Shown: one piece after another, positions 1 to 7,776 of the stretch
Numbering within the stretch: the first letter of the stretch is position 1
How the letters are laid out: every line of letters begins with the position of its first letter
Assembly (NCBI RefSeq): GCF_030546755.1
Contig: NZ_JAUOPE010000017.1
Span: forward strand, 1-64,000
Length of the DNA: 64,000 bases
Direction: 5' to 3'
DNA from: Colwellia sp. 1_MG-2023
Lineage (GTDB): Bacteria; Pseudomonadota; Gammaproteobacteria; Enterobacterales; Alteromonadaceae
Made by a program: the position numbers and the translations under genes
Notes under the pieces: model-generated
Database searches by the model: none
What the model was told of the DNA's origin: nothing
What the model saw: only the letters and a program-made list of their open reading frames with translations

Positions 1-1997
1 GCTTCATATTCGAAGTTAACTTGTGTGAAATAAGAAATTTCATCTAAACCAACATCATACGTAGCACCACCATTTTCGGTACGCGCAACATTTCCAAACG
101 TATCTTTATGGAACTGCTTAGGATCACGGAAGTTGCTTGGGTCAATTACCCAAATACCAGGGATACCTTGTACGTTACCAAAATCTGTTTGCCAAGAAAC
201 CGTTGTGTATTGATCAAGTGCTGTTGGTGCTAATAATGTGTATGGTGTCCAAACGCCATCTACATATTCACCTGTACCTGCTTGACCTTCACAATCTGCA
301 CCGTATTGCTGATCTACCGCTTTCCACTGTGCGATATCACAACCGTTACCGAAATCAGATGTGTATGTAAATTGGTCATGATCTACTTTACGTTGACTAA
401 AACGAACACCGAAATCAACACTGGTGATGAAATCATGATCGTCTAAAGCATAGTTCCACTTAGTACTGAATGTCGATAATTCACCTTCATCATCTGTATT
501 ACCTTCAGATGAGAATGCACCAATGTGGTATGAATCAAGATCGGCCATGTAGTCAGCTACTGACATCATGCCCTTGCCACCCATGACTTGTTGATCGAAA
601 CCACCAAATACTGGGAATTCACCACTTGCGTCATGTGTTAAGAAGAAATCGCTGTCTTGAATACCTGTAGAGTATTGTGCGTTACAACCACCTTCAGAGC
701 CGATGATTTCTTCGCCATTTGTACAGTATTGTGCTGGGTTAAGACCACCAGGGCCTAAAACTAATGCACCACTGTCGATACTCATGATATCACCTTCACC
801 GTATGCATGACGCATTTTAGCTGTGGCACGCGCATGAGTTGCACGAACAGTACCAGTTAAGTTGCCACCATTATCGAAGTCTAACTGTAAGTTGAAGTTT
901 TGTGATTTTTCTTCATTTACGTTAGCTTGAGTGAATGTTTGTAAACGGTAAGGACGCATTTTATATGCATCTACTGCTTGCCAAGGATTACCTGCCTCAT
1001 CAGTAAAAGTATCACCTGTACTGTTTGTTGCAAAAGCGTATTGAGCAAATGTCTGCCAGCGGTTGTTGTTGTTAAAACCAGAACGCGCATTGAATCGGTC
1101 TTGTGCTGTGTAAAAATAGTCAGCAGTTAAAACAAAACCATCGCCTAAGTCAGCTTGAACAGAAAGTTGCAATGCATCACGCTCACGCTCTTCTGTTTTA
1201 TTAAATGCAGTAAAACCGTGTGGAACGATATTATAAACATCACCACCTTCTGCTGGTTCACTCCACGCATGGTTATTTGAAGTCCAACCTAAACCACCAT
1301 TTTCAGATGTATCGTTATGGCCGTTGTAGTCAGTTGCTAAAGTTGCTTCTTGAGTCACAGCAGAAAGTAATACACCAATTTTACCGTTATTGTATGACGC
1401 TAAGCCATGTAACGTTGGATCTGTTTCTTCTGTAATTGAACCGCGAGTAGCTTCTACACCACCAGCAAATGTCCAACCTTCATCCATATCAAATGGACGA
1501 CGCGTTTTAAGATCAATAGAACCGGCAATACCTTGTGCAGTATTTGACGCTGTTGCTGATTTATATACATCAACACCACCAAATAATTGTGCAGGTAAAT
1601 CACCTAAATCAGCACCTGAACTATCAATTGTTGTTGCTGATAAGAATGTTTCACCATTCATGGTTGTATCTACTTGAGGTAGGCCACGAATTTGTACAGG
1701 TCCACCTTCACCAGCAACACGTTCAATCTGTACACCAGAAATACGTTGTAGTGAATCAGTAATAGTTACATCGGGTAATTTACCAATATCTTCAGCAGCT
1801 ATACCGTCTACTTGAGAGTTAGCAAAACGTTTACCATTGATGCTTGCTTTTGTTGAACCACGGATACCCGTAACTTCAATAACTTCAATTTCTTTTTCAG
1901 CGCCTTCAGCTGCCATTGCTAATGGTGTAGCACCACCTGCAATGATCATAGCGATAGAGCTTGCTAATACGCCTTTCTTAAATGTTTTAGATGACAT
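1..1997 (-). CDS. TonB-dependent receptor, partial (C-terminal part beyond window)
   Basis: An uninterrupted frame runs from an ATG at 1997 (AAGGGAAAG ribosome site just upstream) off the left edge, about 665 residues. The N-terminus is a signal peptide ending near Ala-Met-Ala-Ala, followed by a Ton-box-like stretch (EVIEVTGIRGS) and a plug domain with LPDVTITDSLQRISGVQIER and VQIRGLPQV, then barrel sequence. This plug type belongs to the long Proteobacterial TonB-dependent receptors that often take up carbohydrates across the outer membrane using TonB energy. The pair of LacI-type operators at 2060-2098 and the nearby LacI regulator support a sugar role; the substrate cannot be read from the sequence. 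The rest of the barrel lies outside the window. Confidence 0.93.
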   Translation of the reverse strand, partial: MSSKTFKKGVLASSIAMIIAGGATPLAMAAEGAEKEIEVIEVTGIRGSTKASINGKRFANSQVDGIAAEDIGKLPDVTITDSLQRISGVQIERVAGEGGPVQIRGLPQVDTTMNGETFLSATTIDSSGADLGDLPAQLFGGVDVYKSATASNTAQGIAGSIDLKTRRPFDMDEGWTFAGGVEATRGSITEETDPTLHGLASYNNGKIGVLLSAVTQEATLATDYNGHNDTSENGGLGWTSNNHAWSEPAEGGDVYNIVPHGFTAFNKTEERERDALQLSVQADLGDGFVLTADYFYTAQDRFNARSGFNNNNRWQTFAQYAFATNSTGDTFTDEAGNPWQAVDAYKMRPYRLQTFTQANVNEEKSQNFNLQLDFDNGGNLTGTVRATHARATAKMRHAYGEGDIMSIDSGALVLGPGGLNPAQYCTNGEEIIGSEGGCNAQYSTGIQDSDFFLTHDASGEFPVFGGFDQQVMGGKGMMSVADYMADLDSYHIGAFSSEGNTDDEGELSTFSTKWNYALDDHDFITSVDFGVRFSQRKVDHDQFTYTSDFGNGCDIAQWKAVDQQYGADCEGQAGTGEYVDGVWTPYTLLAPTALDQYTTVSWQTDFGNVQGIPGIWVIDPSNFRDPKQFHKDTFGNVARTENGGATYDVGLDEISYFTQVNFEYE

Positions 1998-2059
1998 CGA
2001 CTTTCCCTTACACACGTTTTTATAAATATGTTAATTATTTTAATAGAACCTTAATTAAC

Positions 2060-2098
2060 GACAGCGCTGTCTTTTTTGCTTCATGACAGCGTTGTCAT
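2060..2098. promoter_or_regulatory. Tandem LacI-type operators upstream of the TonB receptor
   Basis: Two palindromes lie 62-101 bp upstream of the receptor start. GACAGCGCTGTC at 2060-2071 is perfect, and ATGACAGCGTTGTCAT at 2083-2098 has one mismatch between its arms. Both share the core of the palindrome in front of pgi (4061-4074). The even-length symmetry with a central CG is typical of LacI-family operators. I infer that the regulator at 4232-5257 binds here. Confidence 0.75.
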
Positions 2099-2310
2099 AG
2101 GTTAGATAAAACCATACACAAAAATTCTTTCCATGGCTATACTTGATCACGATTTAATCTAATATTTTCTATAACCACTTATTAAATAAGAATTTTATTT
2201 TTAATAAAAAATTATTTTCACATGAAAAAATCATCACATTTTCTGATGTTTTTACTAATAATAGGATAATTACCAATTTTTTCTGAATAAAAATACAATT
2301 TCACGCATAA

Positions 2311-2343
2311 AAAAAGGAATGTTCATAGAGAACATTCCTTTTT
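2311..2343 (-). terminator. Intrinsic terminator after pgi
   Basis: Hairpin with arms AAAAAGGAATGTTC (2311-2324) and GAACATTCCTTTTT (2330-2343) around a 5-base loop. Read on the minus strand it sits 19 bp after the pgi stop codon and ends in a T run. The A/T flanks on both sides would let it stop transcription in either direction. Confidence 0.85.
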
Positions 2344-2361
2344 AAAAAATAACCGTTAACG

Positions 2362-4008
2362 TTATTTTTTCTTAGCTTGCTTGTAAAAGTTAATTAAGTT
2401 TTCAGTCGAGCAATCATGCTTATCAGAAATACTATCACCTTCTAACTCTACTTGAATGCTTTCTGCTAACCCTTTGCCTAACTCAACTCCCCATTGATCA
2501 AAGGAGCAAATTTGTAAAACGATACCTTGAACAAATATTTTATGTTCGTAGGCTGCAATAAGGCTTCCTAAGGTTTCAGGATCAATACGTTTTAATAATA
2601 TGGTATTGGTTGGTCTATTACCTTTATGAACTTTATGAGGCGCAACCTTATCTATATATTCAGCTGTTCGACCTTTCGCTTTTAGATCAGCACGCACTTG
2701 TTCTTCGTTCACGCCAGTCATTAATGCTTGAGTTTGAGCGAAAAAGTTAGACATTAACGTTTCATGATGTCCTTGCACAGGTGTCACACTTTCAACTGAC
2801 CCAATAAAGTCTGCAGGAACAACATTGTTACTTTGATGTAGGTATTGATAAAAAGCATGCTGACCATTAATACCTAATTCGCCCCAAATTGAAGGAACTG
2901 TCGCGTAATCAACTTCATCACCATCCCATGAAACTGACTTACCATTACTTTCCATTTCTGCTTGTTGTAAATATGCAGCGAGCATATGTAAGGTTTGATC
3001 ATAAGGAAGAATAGCTTGTGATTTAGAACCTAAGAATGTGGTATTCCAAACACTTAATAGTGCCATCACTACAGGTAGGTTTTGCTCTAAAGGCGCATTA
3101 ACAAAATGTTGATCCATTTCATCAGCACCCGCTAATAACGCTTTGAATTTATCAAAACCTAAATCTAACGCGATTGCTAAGCCAATAGCTGACCACAGAG
3201 AGAAACGACCGCCAACCCAGTCCCACATACCAAAAATATTATCTTCTTCAATACCAAATGACATGGCATTTTCTTTATTTGCCGTAACCGCAACAAAATG
3301 CTTACCAACGGCTCTTTCATCAAAAGAAGAAGCGGTTAACCATTTAATTGCTGTTTTGGCATTAGTCATGGTTTCAGTTGTGGTAAATGTTTTACTGGAA
3401 ACAATAAATAGTACTTTTTCTGGGTCTAATGGACGAAGAATTTCAACAATTTGAGCACCATCAACATTCGAGACATAATGAACATTAACGCTATGGTCGC
3501 TATAGTGCTTTAACGCTTCTGTTACCATTTGCGGACCAAGATTAGAACCACCTACACCAATATTGACAATATCTGTGATGCGCTTTCCAGAATAACCTTT
3601 CCACTTACCTTCTCTGACTCGATTAACAAACCCTTCCATTTTGGTTAACTGCGCTTGCACGCTTTGCGTTACATTATCGCCGTCAACAATTAAAGGTTCA
3701 GTGCTATTGCGACGCAAAGCAGTATGTAATACAGCTCGGTCTTCAGTTTTGTTAATTTTTTCGCCAGCAAACATTTTAGTACGCCACTCAACAACTTGGC
3801 ATTCATTTGCCAATTCAAATAGCGTTGACATAGTTTCACTATCAATTAAGTTTTTAGAATAATCTAAAAGCATTTTAGGTAGCTCGATTGAAAACTTATT
3901 GAAGCGATCTTTATCTTGCGCAAATAAGTCATTCATATGTTGAGATTTTTTGTTTAATGCCAATTGGCTTAATTTTTTCCAACTATTTAAAGATTGGCGA
4001 CTTGACAT
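2362..4008 (-). CDS. pgi: Glucose-6-phosphate isomerase
   Basis: Cytosolic enzyme that interconverts glucose-6-phosphate and fructose-6-phosphate in glycolysis and gluconeogenesis. At 548 residues it matches the usual gammaproteobacterial length (E. coli 549). Family signatures are visible: NIGVGGSNLGP for sugar-phosphate binding, EMESNGKS with the catalytic Glu, GINGQHAFYQ with the catalytic His, and FDQWGVELGKG near the C-terminus. The start at 4008 has an AGGAAGAGTT ribosome site. A -35/-10 pair at 4047-4075 overlaps a LacI-type operator, so the gene is probably controlled by the divergent LacI regulator. That is unusual for pgi and ties it to uptake of a particular sugar. Confidence 0.97.
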   Translation of the reverse strand: MSSRQSLNSWKKLSQLALNKKSQHMNDLFAQDKDRFNKFSIELPKMLLDYSKNLIDSETMSTLFELANECQVVEWRTKMFAGEKINKTEDRAVLHTALRRNSTEPLIVDGDNVTQSVQAQLTKMEGFVNRVREGKWKGYSGKRITDIVNIGVGGSNLGPQMVTEALKHYSDHSVNVHYVSNVDGAQIVEILRPLDPEKVLFIVSSKTFTTTETMTNAKTAIKWLTASSFDERAVGKHFVAVTANKENAMSFGIEEDNIFGMWDWVGGRFSLWSAIGLAIALDLGFDKFKALLAGADEMDQHFVNAPLEQNLPVVMALLSVWNTTFLGSKSQAILPYDQTLHMLAAYLQQAEMESNGKSVSWDGDEVDYATVPSIWGELGINGQHAFYQYLHQSNNVVPADFIGSVESVTPVQGHHETLMSNFFAQTQALMTGVNEEQVRADLKAKGRTAEYIDKVAPHKVHKGNRPTNTILLKRIDPETLGSLIAAYEHKIFVQGIVLQICSFDQWGVELGKGLAESIQVELEGDSISDKHDCSTENLINFYKQAKKK

Positions 4009-4046
4009 AACTCTTCCTAATGCATAGTTTATTATCTGATGAGGTA

Positions 4047-4075
4047 ACCATATTTAAAAATGACAGCGCTGTCAA
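4047..4075 (-). promoter_or_regulatory. pgi promoter overlapped by LacI-type operator
   Basis: On the minus strand TTGACA (4075-4070) and TATGGT (4052-4047) are separated by 17 bp, a good sigma-70 arrangement. The perfect 14-bp palindrome TGACAGCGCTGTCA (4061-4074) covers most of the -35 box and the upstream spacer, so a bound repressor would block RNA polymerase. The core is the same as in the two sites ahead of the TonB receptor. Confidence 0.75.
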
Positions 4076-4231
4076 TTCATAAATATGATTAAAGACGATT
4101 TAACACTTTAACATGTAACTTTAGCTAAGCTTATGATAAAAGCTTGCTGCTTATACAATAAAGCAATATTCTACCCTCCATAATAAAAATACTATCAAAA
4201 TAAATATTATAATTTAAGGCTGTAAGGATAG

Positions 4232-5257
4232 ATGAAAGCGACAATTAACGACGTAGCCAAACAGGCGGGCGTTTCGATAAAAACAGTGTCTCGTGTTATG
4301 AACAACGAGCCCTCTGTTCGCCAACCTACCCGCGACAAAGTTATGGAAGCCGTCAAGGAATTAAATTATAAACCCAATTTGGCCGCGAGAAACTTAGCCG
4401 GAACAAAAGCTTATAGCATAGCGTTTATTTATGATAACCCAAATGCCTATTATGTCATTGATATGCAAAACGGTATTTTATCCGCCTGTAAAAAACAAGG
4501 CTTCGAGTTGTTAATTCACCCTTGTAATTCAAATTCTGAGGGAATTCTCGACGAAATAACCAATATGGTAAAACATTCGAGAATCGCAGGCTTGGTACTT
4601 ACCCCTCCTTTTTCCGAAATGCCTGAGTTTGTGAAGCATATTTTAGCTTTAGAAGTAGATGTTGTACGTATTATGTCTGGAGATAATGCTCCTGACGATC
4701 TTGCACCTTGTATTATGGTTAACGATCACCAAGCTTCAATGAGTATTACTCAGCATTTAATTGATTTAGGACATACCAGCATAGGTTTTATTGCTGGGCA
4801 ATCAGAACATATGTCAACCGTTGAACGATTACGTGGTTACAAACAAGCATTAAAAGATAATCATCTTGAAATTGACCAACGTTTGATTATTGATGGCGAA
4901 TATTCTTTTGAATCAGGTGTTCAAGGTGCGAAACAACTCATGTCTGGTGAAGTTCGACCAACAGCAATTTTTTCTTGTAACGATGAAATTGCTGCGGGTG
5001 CTTTATTCGCTTCAAGGTTGATGGGTGTTTCAGTACCAGAGCAGCTTTCAATAACAGGATTTGAGAACAGCCCATTTTCTCGCCAAACATGGCCTCGTTT
5101 AACAACAGCAAACCAACCAAATCCGAAAATTGCTGAAGGTGCCGCCAATTTATTAATTGCGAAAGCAAGAAAGCAAGCACCCAATAATATTACCACTGAA
5201 TATACGCCGCAACTTGTCGTTCGCGACTCCACCAGTCAAAAAGTTAAAGAACAGTAA
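4232..5257 (+). CDS. LacI/GalR-family transcriptional regulator
   Basis: DNA-binding repressor of 341 residues. The N-terminal helix-turn-helix and hinge are classical (ATINDVAKQAGVSIKTVSRV, then NYKPNLAARNLAG at about 46-58). The remaining ~280 residues are a periplasmic-binding-protein-like effector domain (GFIAGQSEHMSTVERLRGY; IFSCNDEIAAGA; SITGFENSPF). The start at 4232 has an AAGGATAG ribosome site. The gene is divergent from pgi, and LacI-type palindromes stand before pgi and before the TonB receptor, so it probably controls a sugar-uptake regulon including both. The effector is unknown. Confidence 0.93.
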   Translation: MKATINDVAKQAGVSIKTVSRVMNNEPSVRQPTRDKVMEAVKELNYKPNLAARNLAGTKAYSIAFIYDNPNAYYVIDMQNGILSACKKQGFELLIHPCNSNSEGILDEITNMVKHSRIAGLVLTPPFSEMPEFVKHILALEVDVVRIMSGDNAPDDLAPCIMVNDHQASMSITQHLIDLGHTSIGFIAGQSEHMSTVERLRGYKQALKDNHLEIDQRLIIDGEYSFESGVQGAKQLMSGEVRPTAIFSCNDEIAAGALFASRLMGVSVPEQLSITGFENSPFSRQTWPRLTTANQPNPKIAEGAANLLIAKARKQAPNNITTEYTPQLVVRDSTSQKVKEQ

Positions 5258-5286
5258 TACGCTATCTTTTAAGAATTCAATGACAT

Positions 5287-5315
5287 AAAAAAGTGAAGCT
5301 AAACTTCACTTTTTA
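5287..5315 (+). terminator. Intrinsic terminator after lacI-type gene (bidirectional)
   Basis: Arms AAAAAAGTGAAG (5287-5298) and CTTCACTTTTT (5304-5314) around a 5-base loop, 29 bp after the regulator stop. A and T flanks on both sides mean it can also end transcription of the convergent small gene at 5344-5505. Confidence 0.85.
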
Positions 5316-5343
5316 ATTGTATGTATAAGTTAAATAAGATGAT

Positions 5344-5505
5344 TTAAAGATTATCAGGATCATAGCCCTGTTTAATTTTTTCAATTCTTTCTTGATGTCT
5401 ATGGTGGGCTTTAAGTGCCGCAACAGCGAAAGCACCCACAATCGCCACAATAGGTATTAAAAGTGATAATGTTTCAGCTTTTAATAATTGCTCTAACCAC
5501 TCCAT
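5344..5505 (-). CDS. Small single-pass membrane protein (53 aa)
   Basis: I do not recognise a named family. I chose the ATG at 5505 because AAAAAGGAGT stands directly upstream; an in-frame start further upstream at 5556 lies inside rraB and has no such site. The product has a short N-terminal amphipathic part (MEWLEQLLKAETL), one membrane segment (LLIPIVAIVGAFAVAALKA, about residues 14-32), and a charged cytoplasmic tail rich in His, Arg and Lys ending GYDPDNL. It follows rraB closely on the same strand (26 bp gap), so it may be cotranscribed with plsC-rraB. Confidence 0.7.
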   Translation of the reverse strand: MEWLEQLLKAETLSLLIPIVAIVGAFAVAALKAHHRHQERIEKIKQGYDPDNL

Positions 5506-5531
5506 ACTAAACTCCTTTTTATTTAATTTTA

Positions 5532-5882
5532 TTATTCTTCGAAATAGGTTCCCCAACCATCATAATCAACTTTGCATTGTTTAGCCAATTCAAACATCGA
5601 CTTTGCTTCATCTTTTAAAATATCTTCGTCAAGTGGCTGCTCAGTGATGATATCAAACGCAAAAACCTTAGAACCATCTTCTAATTCAGCTTCTTCAGGT
5701 TCTTCAATTTCAAAGCCCATTTTAAAGGCAGAAACAGCCGCTTTTTCTAATTGCTCAAAGTCAGCCGAAGAAAAGTGATGCTCTATTGTATGATGAACTT
5801 CTTCATTACTACCGTCTTCTATTAAAGCAGAAACAAGTGATTCTGTATGCTCAAACCATTGTTGTAGTGATTCATCTATCAT
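5532..5882 (-). CDS. rraB: Ribonuclease E activity regulator RraB
   Basis: Acidic 116-residue protein that resembles E. coli RraB over its full core: LEDGS-like (LIEDGSNEE), TIEHHFSSADFEQLEKAA, AFKMGFEIEEPEE, and the terminal YDGWGTYFE. Known RraB binds the scaffold region of RNase E and alters degradosome composition and mRNA decay. E. coli RraB has a longer acidic C-terminal tail that is absent here. The start overlaps the plsC stop by 4 bp (ATGA), so the two are translationally coupled. A second, more distant RraB-like gene lies at 56767-57090. Confidence 0.92.
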   Translation of the reverse strand: MIDESLQQWFEHTESLVSALIEDGSNEEVHHTIEHHFSSADFEQLEKAAVSAFKMGFEIEEPEEAELEDGSKVFAFDIITEQPLDEDILKDEAKSMFELAKQCKVDYDGWGTYFEE

Positions 5883-6595
5883 TGTTCAGCCTCTATATTT
5901 AATCGCTCAAAGTGAGCCTTCATGTTATCACGGGTCGTGTTGGTAATTGCCCTAACATTATCTTTAGTAATATTTTTCAATGAAATAGGTTCCATATACT
6001 CGATAATAATTTTACCGTTATCCCAACGATTTAAATTCACTTTTTTATGCATATTACTAACACAGATAGGAATAATTGGCACTTCTGCCTGCATCGCCGT
6101 TCTAAAAGCCCCTGTTTTAAACGGTAAGATACCTTTGCCGTTACTACGAGTTCCTTCAGGAAATAACCACACTGAAATATTTTTATCTCGAATTTTTTTA
6201 GCTGTCAATGCAATGGTATTTATGGCTTTGTTGGTATTTTTTCTATCGATTAGAATATTGCCAGTTAACCAATACATCTGCCCGAAAAAAGGGATCCATT
6301 TTAAACTTTTTTTGCCAACACTAACGGTATTTGGCAGTACAGCATTTGCAGCAGTAAAAATATCATAGCTATTTTGGTGATTACAAATGTATACCGCAGG
6401 GGAAATATTTTTCACTGATTCTGGCACTCGAACTTCAACGTCCAAGCCGAAGATCTTAGTCACTTTTCCTAAAACTTTTGCCGTATAATAAACATTATTT
6501 CGGTGAAAGGGTCTCAGTAAACAATATAGACAAGAAAAAATACAAATAATGACTAAAGTGGCTGTCATTAAAATGACCCGAATAAAAGCTAGCAA
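5879..6595 (-). CDS. plsC: 1-acyl-sn-glycerol-3-phosphate acyltransferase
   Basis: Membrane enzyme (238 aa) that acylates lysophosphatidic acid to phosphatidic acid in phospholipid synthesis. It has an N-terminal hydrophobic segment (residues 3-27), the acyltransferase catalytic box HQNSYD (HX4D) at about residue 73, LFPEGTRSNGKG for glycerol-phosphate binding at about 143, and a VPIIPICV block near 172. These are the four PlsC blocks in normal order. It is the first gene of a likely plsC-rraB-(small membrane protein) transcript on the minus strand. Confidence 0.92.
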   Translation of the reverse strand: MLAFIRVILMTATLVIICIFSCLYCLLRPFHRNNVYYTAKVLGKVTKIFGLDVEVRVPESVKNISPAVYICNHQNSYDIFTAANAVLPNTVSVGKKSLKWIPFFGQMYWLTGNILIDRKNTNKAINTIALTAKKIRDKNISVWLFPEGTRSNGKGILPFKTGAFRTAMQAEVPIIPICVSNMHKKVNLNRWDNGKIIIEYMEPISLKNITKDNVRAITNTTRDNMKAHFERLNIEAEQ

Positions 6596-6944
6596 CTTAA
6601 CATCCTACTTTTTTAAAGAAACGCGAGTATACACTAATCTTTCTGCGAAAATCGAGTTTTCAATATTACTGATTTAACAGGTATACATTGAAGCTTCCAT
6701 TTAAAATAACAATCTCCACTTATACATTAGAAGATAAAGTTTATTTTAAAAACAATGCCTTATAAAAATCACCTTAAACATAGTTATTTTTTTCTTATCA
6801 GGGTCTATAGTTAACTTGAAGCAATTAATCAGTGTAAATAATGTAATTTTAGGTTTAACACTCACCTTAAAATTATGAATTAATAATAATAAAATTAACT
6901 ATTTATAAGATTTATTGGCTTTGAAAATAATAAGGAAAGCATTA
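6596..6944. other. Intergenic region, 349 bp, no gene seen
   Basis: AT-rich spacer between the divergent plsC and the exported protein at 6945. It must contain both promoters, but I can assign neither with confidence. It holds no reading frame with a ribosome site, no recognisable RNA gene, and no strong hairpin. Confidence 0.5.
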
Positions 6945-7673
6945 ATGAAACACATATTTGTCTTGATGATTATATTAGTCAGTCCGCATCTATTCGCTTC
7001 AGCAAAGGTAGCGTTTAATAATGAGCTGCCTGAAAATCCAAACAAAAGCTTTTCTGCTCAATGGGGGTTAGATGCACTCGATATTCCGAAATACCTTACC
7101 GATAATAGTGCTGAATCTCTAGGACTGATTCTTCCAGAGCAATCCGTATTAAATCACCATATTTCATTCACCCAGCAAGATAGTAATTGGTTGAAAAGCA
7201 ATAACGAGAACAGTATTTATCGGCTTTCTTCAGTTACAAAATCATCTACTAATACCAACACTAGTGGCTTAAATCTAGCCTATAGTAATGGACGATTTAG
7301 TGCTGAAACGGGCGTGATTTCAAACTCAAATAACTTACTTTCAAGCGGTAAAATTTACCTTCAAGGTGCTTATAGTTTGTATGACACTCAAAGGTTTAAT
7401 GTTTCATTAACGGCAAAAGTTGAAGCACTCGATGAAAATAATGTACAAAGCTATTTTGGCTCAGATGTCTTATCAAATAATGTTTCTGTTTTTGAAGAGC
7501 TACATGCAACCAACACGACACTAGGCATAGTGAGTACGTATTCTATTAATAAACGGTGGAAAGTGCTTGGCATGTTAAGTTCAACCACACTTGATAACAA
7601 AATTGAAAGCAGCCCTTTAATTGAAGATAACAATCTTCATATGGCATTAATTGGTACTAGCTACGCTTTTTAA
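6945..7673 (+). CDS. Unrecognised exported, probably outer-membrane, protein (242 aa)
   Basis: I do not recognise the family. The ATG at 6945 is preferred over an in-frame TTG at 6915 because AAGGA stands 6 bp upstream and it gives a clean signal peptide (MKHIFVLMIILVSPHLFASA, cleavage before Lys). The mature part has alternating polar/hydrophobic strands (SGLNLAYSNGRFSAETGV; KIYLQGAYSLYDTQRFNVS; WKVLGMLSSTTL) and ends in ...GTSYAF with a C-terminal Phe, as in small outer-membrane barrels. It is a lone gene with a strong terminator. A beta-barrel location is inference from composition only. Confidence 0.75.
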   Translation: MKHIFVLMIILVSPHLFASAKVAFNNELPENPNKSFSAQWGLDALDIPKYLTDNSAESLGLILPEQSVLNHHISFTQQDSNWLKSNNENSIYRLSSVTKSSTNTNTSGLNLAYSNGRFSAETGVISNSNNLLSSGKIYLQGAYSLYDTQRFNVSLTAKVEALDENNVQSYFGSDVLSNNVSVFEELHATNTTLGIVSTYSINKRWKVLGMLSSTTLDNKIESSPLIEDNNLHMALIGTSYAF

Positions 7674-7700
7674 GCAGTTTGTTACTCACTGCTAAATAAT

Positions 7701-7737
7701 AAAAAACGCTCAACGATTAAAGTTGAGCGTTTTTTTT
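7701..7737 (+). terminator. Intrinsic terminator, bidirectional
   Basis: Arms AAAAAACGCTCAAC (7701-7714) and GTTGAGCGTTTTTT (7722-7735) with a 7-base loop and a T run of eight. It separates the exported-protein gene from the convergent acyl-CoA dehydrogenase gene and can serve both. Confidence 0.9.
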
Positions 7738-7776
7738 ATAAAATAGAGCTAGTTTCAATTTACAGACTTGATACCG

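Noticed and set aside
1-2025. Several plus-strand open frames opposite the TonB receptor
   Set aside because: They lie antisense to a continuous receptor frame with clear plug motifs and have odd, His/Leu-rich translations and no ribosome sites.
4127-4145. Inverted AAGCTT hexamers spaced by 7 bp ahead of the LacI gene
   Set aside because: Each hexamer is itself a palindrome, so the symmetry is weak evidence; no relation to the GACAGC/GCTGTC sites.
5922-6368. A 148-residue plus-strand frame over plsC with hydrophobic stretches
   Set aside because: It is antisense to the conserved acyltransferase motifs; the hydrophobicity is a by-product of the reverse frame.
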